Origin: Hofstenia miamia | Lineage: Eukaryota; Xenacoelomorpha; Acoela; Hofsteniidae | NCBI GenBank assembly: GCA_900660155.1 | Contig: CABFPE010000233.1 | Coordinates: 633,457 to 667,409 of the forward strand | DNA length: 33,953 bases | Direction of reading: 5' to 3' | Shown: piece after piece, positions 32,615-33,953 of the stretch | How positions within the stretch are numbered: the first letter of the stretch is position 1 | How the letters are laid out: each line of letters opens with the position of its first letter | Notes under the pieces: generated by a model | The model's input: the letters and a program-made list of their open reading frames with translations, nothing else | What the model was told of the DNA's origin: nothing | Database searches by the model: none | Translations under genes and position numbers: made by a program

Positions 32615-32811
32615 TTTTTATTTTCGGATTTTGTATGCTTGTAGGCATTTACATGGGTTTTCCACTTTCACGGCAGTGTAAATTTTCTCCGCTTCCTATT
32701 TGCATTATCTGCTTCCCAAGTCTCCAACCCTTACTAAAAACACCGACACGAAAGGAAGACAACACCAGAGCTATCACGTCCGTGAAATGCCGCAAATACC
32801 TCTTCAAGTGA
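32615..32811 (+). CDS. Candidate terminal exon inside the foldback element
   Basis: After a good acceptor (CTTTTCACATCTTTTTCAG, AG at 32613-32614) one frame is open to TGA at 32809-32811, with an internal ATG at 32635 that would give 58 residues. The part 32660-32811 is less AT-rich than the rest and reads FSPLPICIICFPSLQPLL, TPTRKEDNTRAITS and KCRKYLFK. AATAAA follows at 32866-32871. No family is recognised. It may be a captured host exon, the element's own gene, or chance. Confidence 0.3.
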
Positions 32812-32865
32812 AGTGAATTTTATTATAGTTTGTAAATTTAGTCAGTTTGATGTGTTTCATTCTGA

Positions 32866-32871
32866 AATAAA
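32866..32871 (+). terminator. Possible poly(A) signal inside the foldback element
   Basis: AATAAA 55 bases after the stop of the candidate exon. Supports, but does not prove, a transcript ending here. Confidence 0.35.
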
Positions 32872-33247
32872 GATAATTTCTAATAACTTTAATGTACAAT
32901 TTAATTCTTCATTTTCTCCCTGTATTGTAGTTGCCATAAAAATAAGAAAATTTTATCCAGATTATTTACTTCTTTTGTAGTTGACGTATGGCTACAAACT
33001 TTATTTTGTCATCTGTAGATATGAATTCTGGTCATGAAATTAGTTAGATCGCCTTTCTAAATGTGCAAATGCTTGAAAATGGTGTATTATTCACATGCAA
33101 GAAACGAATTACATTATGTACGTAGATTGACTAGCCATTAGAAACATATGGAATTTTTTATGGATAGGAAAATTAATCATTTGCAAAACGTAATACAAGT
33201 TTCGTCACCAATTATCACAATGCAATATAGTTCCAATTAGCCCGCTA

Positions 33248-33510
33248 ACAATGTCACGTATATTAACAAAAAAATGTAATAAACAAGGTAAAATATAACA
33301 TGCAAACTAAATTAGGCCCTCGTATATTTCATAAAACTAGTAAAGTACATGTTTGTGAATCAACACACTAACAATGTCATGCATATTAGAAAAAATAAAT
33401 GTATGTAAACAAGTAAAGATGCAAACTAAATTGGCCTTCTGTAAATATCACAAAACCAATGAATCACCATAGAAACTAGTAAGTACGTGTTTATGAATCA
33501 ACACACAATG
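33248..33510. repeat. Matching tandem units in the right foldback arm
   Basis: Inverted counterparts of the left-arm units, at about 33248-33375 and 33376-33510, with CTAACAATGTCA and TGTTTGTGAATCAACACA/TGTTTATGAATCAACACA as landmarks. Confidence 0.75.
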
Positions 33511-33953
33511 ACTATGCAGTTTGCATGACGTCACTACAACACCCCCATCAATATCCAAGACCTAACACAGGTCATGAGTCAAAGTGGAATGGGCTTCTAC
33601 TTCCCTCTCAACGAATCAGAAAAAAGTGTAACGTACTACAACCCCCTCTTGACCAATCAGAACAATTGTAACCTCGTACGACCTATCTTTACTACTAATT
33701 TGTCCCTTTTGGCTAAGTAATGATAGCAGTTGAATTGATCGCATTGAGCACAAAGCCCTCACATAGTTTGAATACTTACAGAGAATGCATCACACAACAG
33801 TACTGAGAATATTCCATTTATGCCGAGCAATCATATTATTTGCACAAAACTTAAATTTTGTTAAGCGAAGTGTGTACAGATTAGTACAGATTGAAAGTTA
33901 TTTTAGTTAAAGCTCTCCTTACAAAATGATATTTAAAAAAATCTACGCTTACA

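Larger units (their letters stand above)
32128..33697. mobile_element. Foldback-like element with about 500-bp inverted arms
   Basis: The left arm 32128-32600 and right arm 33180-33697 are inverted copies, recognisable along almost their whole length (for example GTTGAGAGGGGGTTGTAG, GTGTTAGGTCTTGGATAT, GTGTGTTGATTCATAAACAC, and GTGATAATT(CATT)GGTGA). Each arm contains two tandem units of about 130 bp that begin TTGATTC(A/T)..AAACA and end GACATTGTTAG. The left arm lacks about 50 bp present near the outer end of the right arm. No transposase is seen. The 580-bp centre (32601-33179) holds a candidate exon with a poly(A) signal. Superfamily not assigned. Confidence 0.8.

Noticed and set aside
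1..33953. CRISPR arrays, operons, ribosome binding sites, replication origins
   Set aside because: Repeats here are transposon ends or microsatellites, and the gene structure is eukaryotic.

Overview
This is a strongly AT-rich stretch of animal (invertebrate metazoan) nuclear DNA. The evidence is a multi-exon gene with GT-AG introns of up to 12.7 kb, no bacterial-style gene packing, and a dense mix of eukaryotic transposons: piggyBac, MULE, Tc1, hAT, LINE, Penelope-like and long-inverted-repeat elements. I cannot assign the species from sequence alone. A 123-base assembly gap (N) sits inside a TA microsatellite at 14035-14157.

The only convincing host gene is a plus-strand homologue of TMCO3, a secreted-start, coiled-coil, CPA2/Kef-type cation/proton antiporter-like membrane protein. 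Its coding exons are 8278-8418 (signal peptide), 21148-21477 (coiled coil), 22203-22511 (first membrane helices), a possible 51-nt exon at 23341-23391, and 29440-30291 (rest of the transporter domain and stop). Every junction is phase 0, and the model gives about 560 residues. A poly(A) signal lies at 30551. Two acidic motifs typical of active CPA2 antiporters appear to be replaced (GLE to GAA; QD to QH).

Region by region. 1-487 is the C-terminal end of a decayed piggyBac transposase that runs in from the left edge. 488-4630 has no recognisable gene. 4635-5470 is a broken MULE transposase. 5862-7214 is a complete-length but broken Tc1 element with both terminal inverted repeats. 7217-8277 is the unannotated upstream flank of TMCO3. 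Intron 1 (8419-21147) has collected a 5'-truncated LINE with an open reverse-transcriptase frame and an 11-bp target duplication (9015-10910, minus), a Penelope-like relic (11225-12240), a hAT relic (12365-14005), a minus-strand Tc1 relic (14188-15110) and a hAT-type MITE (16351-17144). Intron 2 holds a MITE nested in another repeat (21567-22130). The region after exon 3 holds a minus-strand CR1/Jockey-like LINE relic (about 23525-24400) and a 3.5-kb DNA transposon (24880-28416) interrupted by a 1.5-kb relative with the same terminal sequence (25443-26982). 30600-32127 is largely featureless. 32128-33697 is a foldback-like element with arms of about 500 bp that enclose a possible terminal exon.

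The most interesting points are the nested pair of related DNA transposons encoding a protein family I cannot name, the TMCO3 homologue lacking expected acidic residues, the foldback element with a candidate captured exon, and the young LINE with two C-terminal C2H2 fingers.
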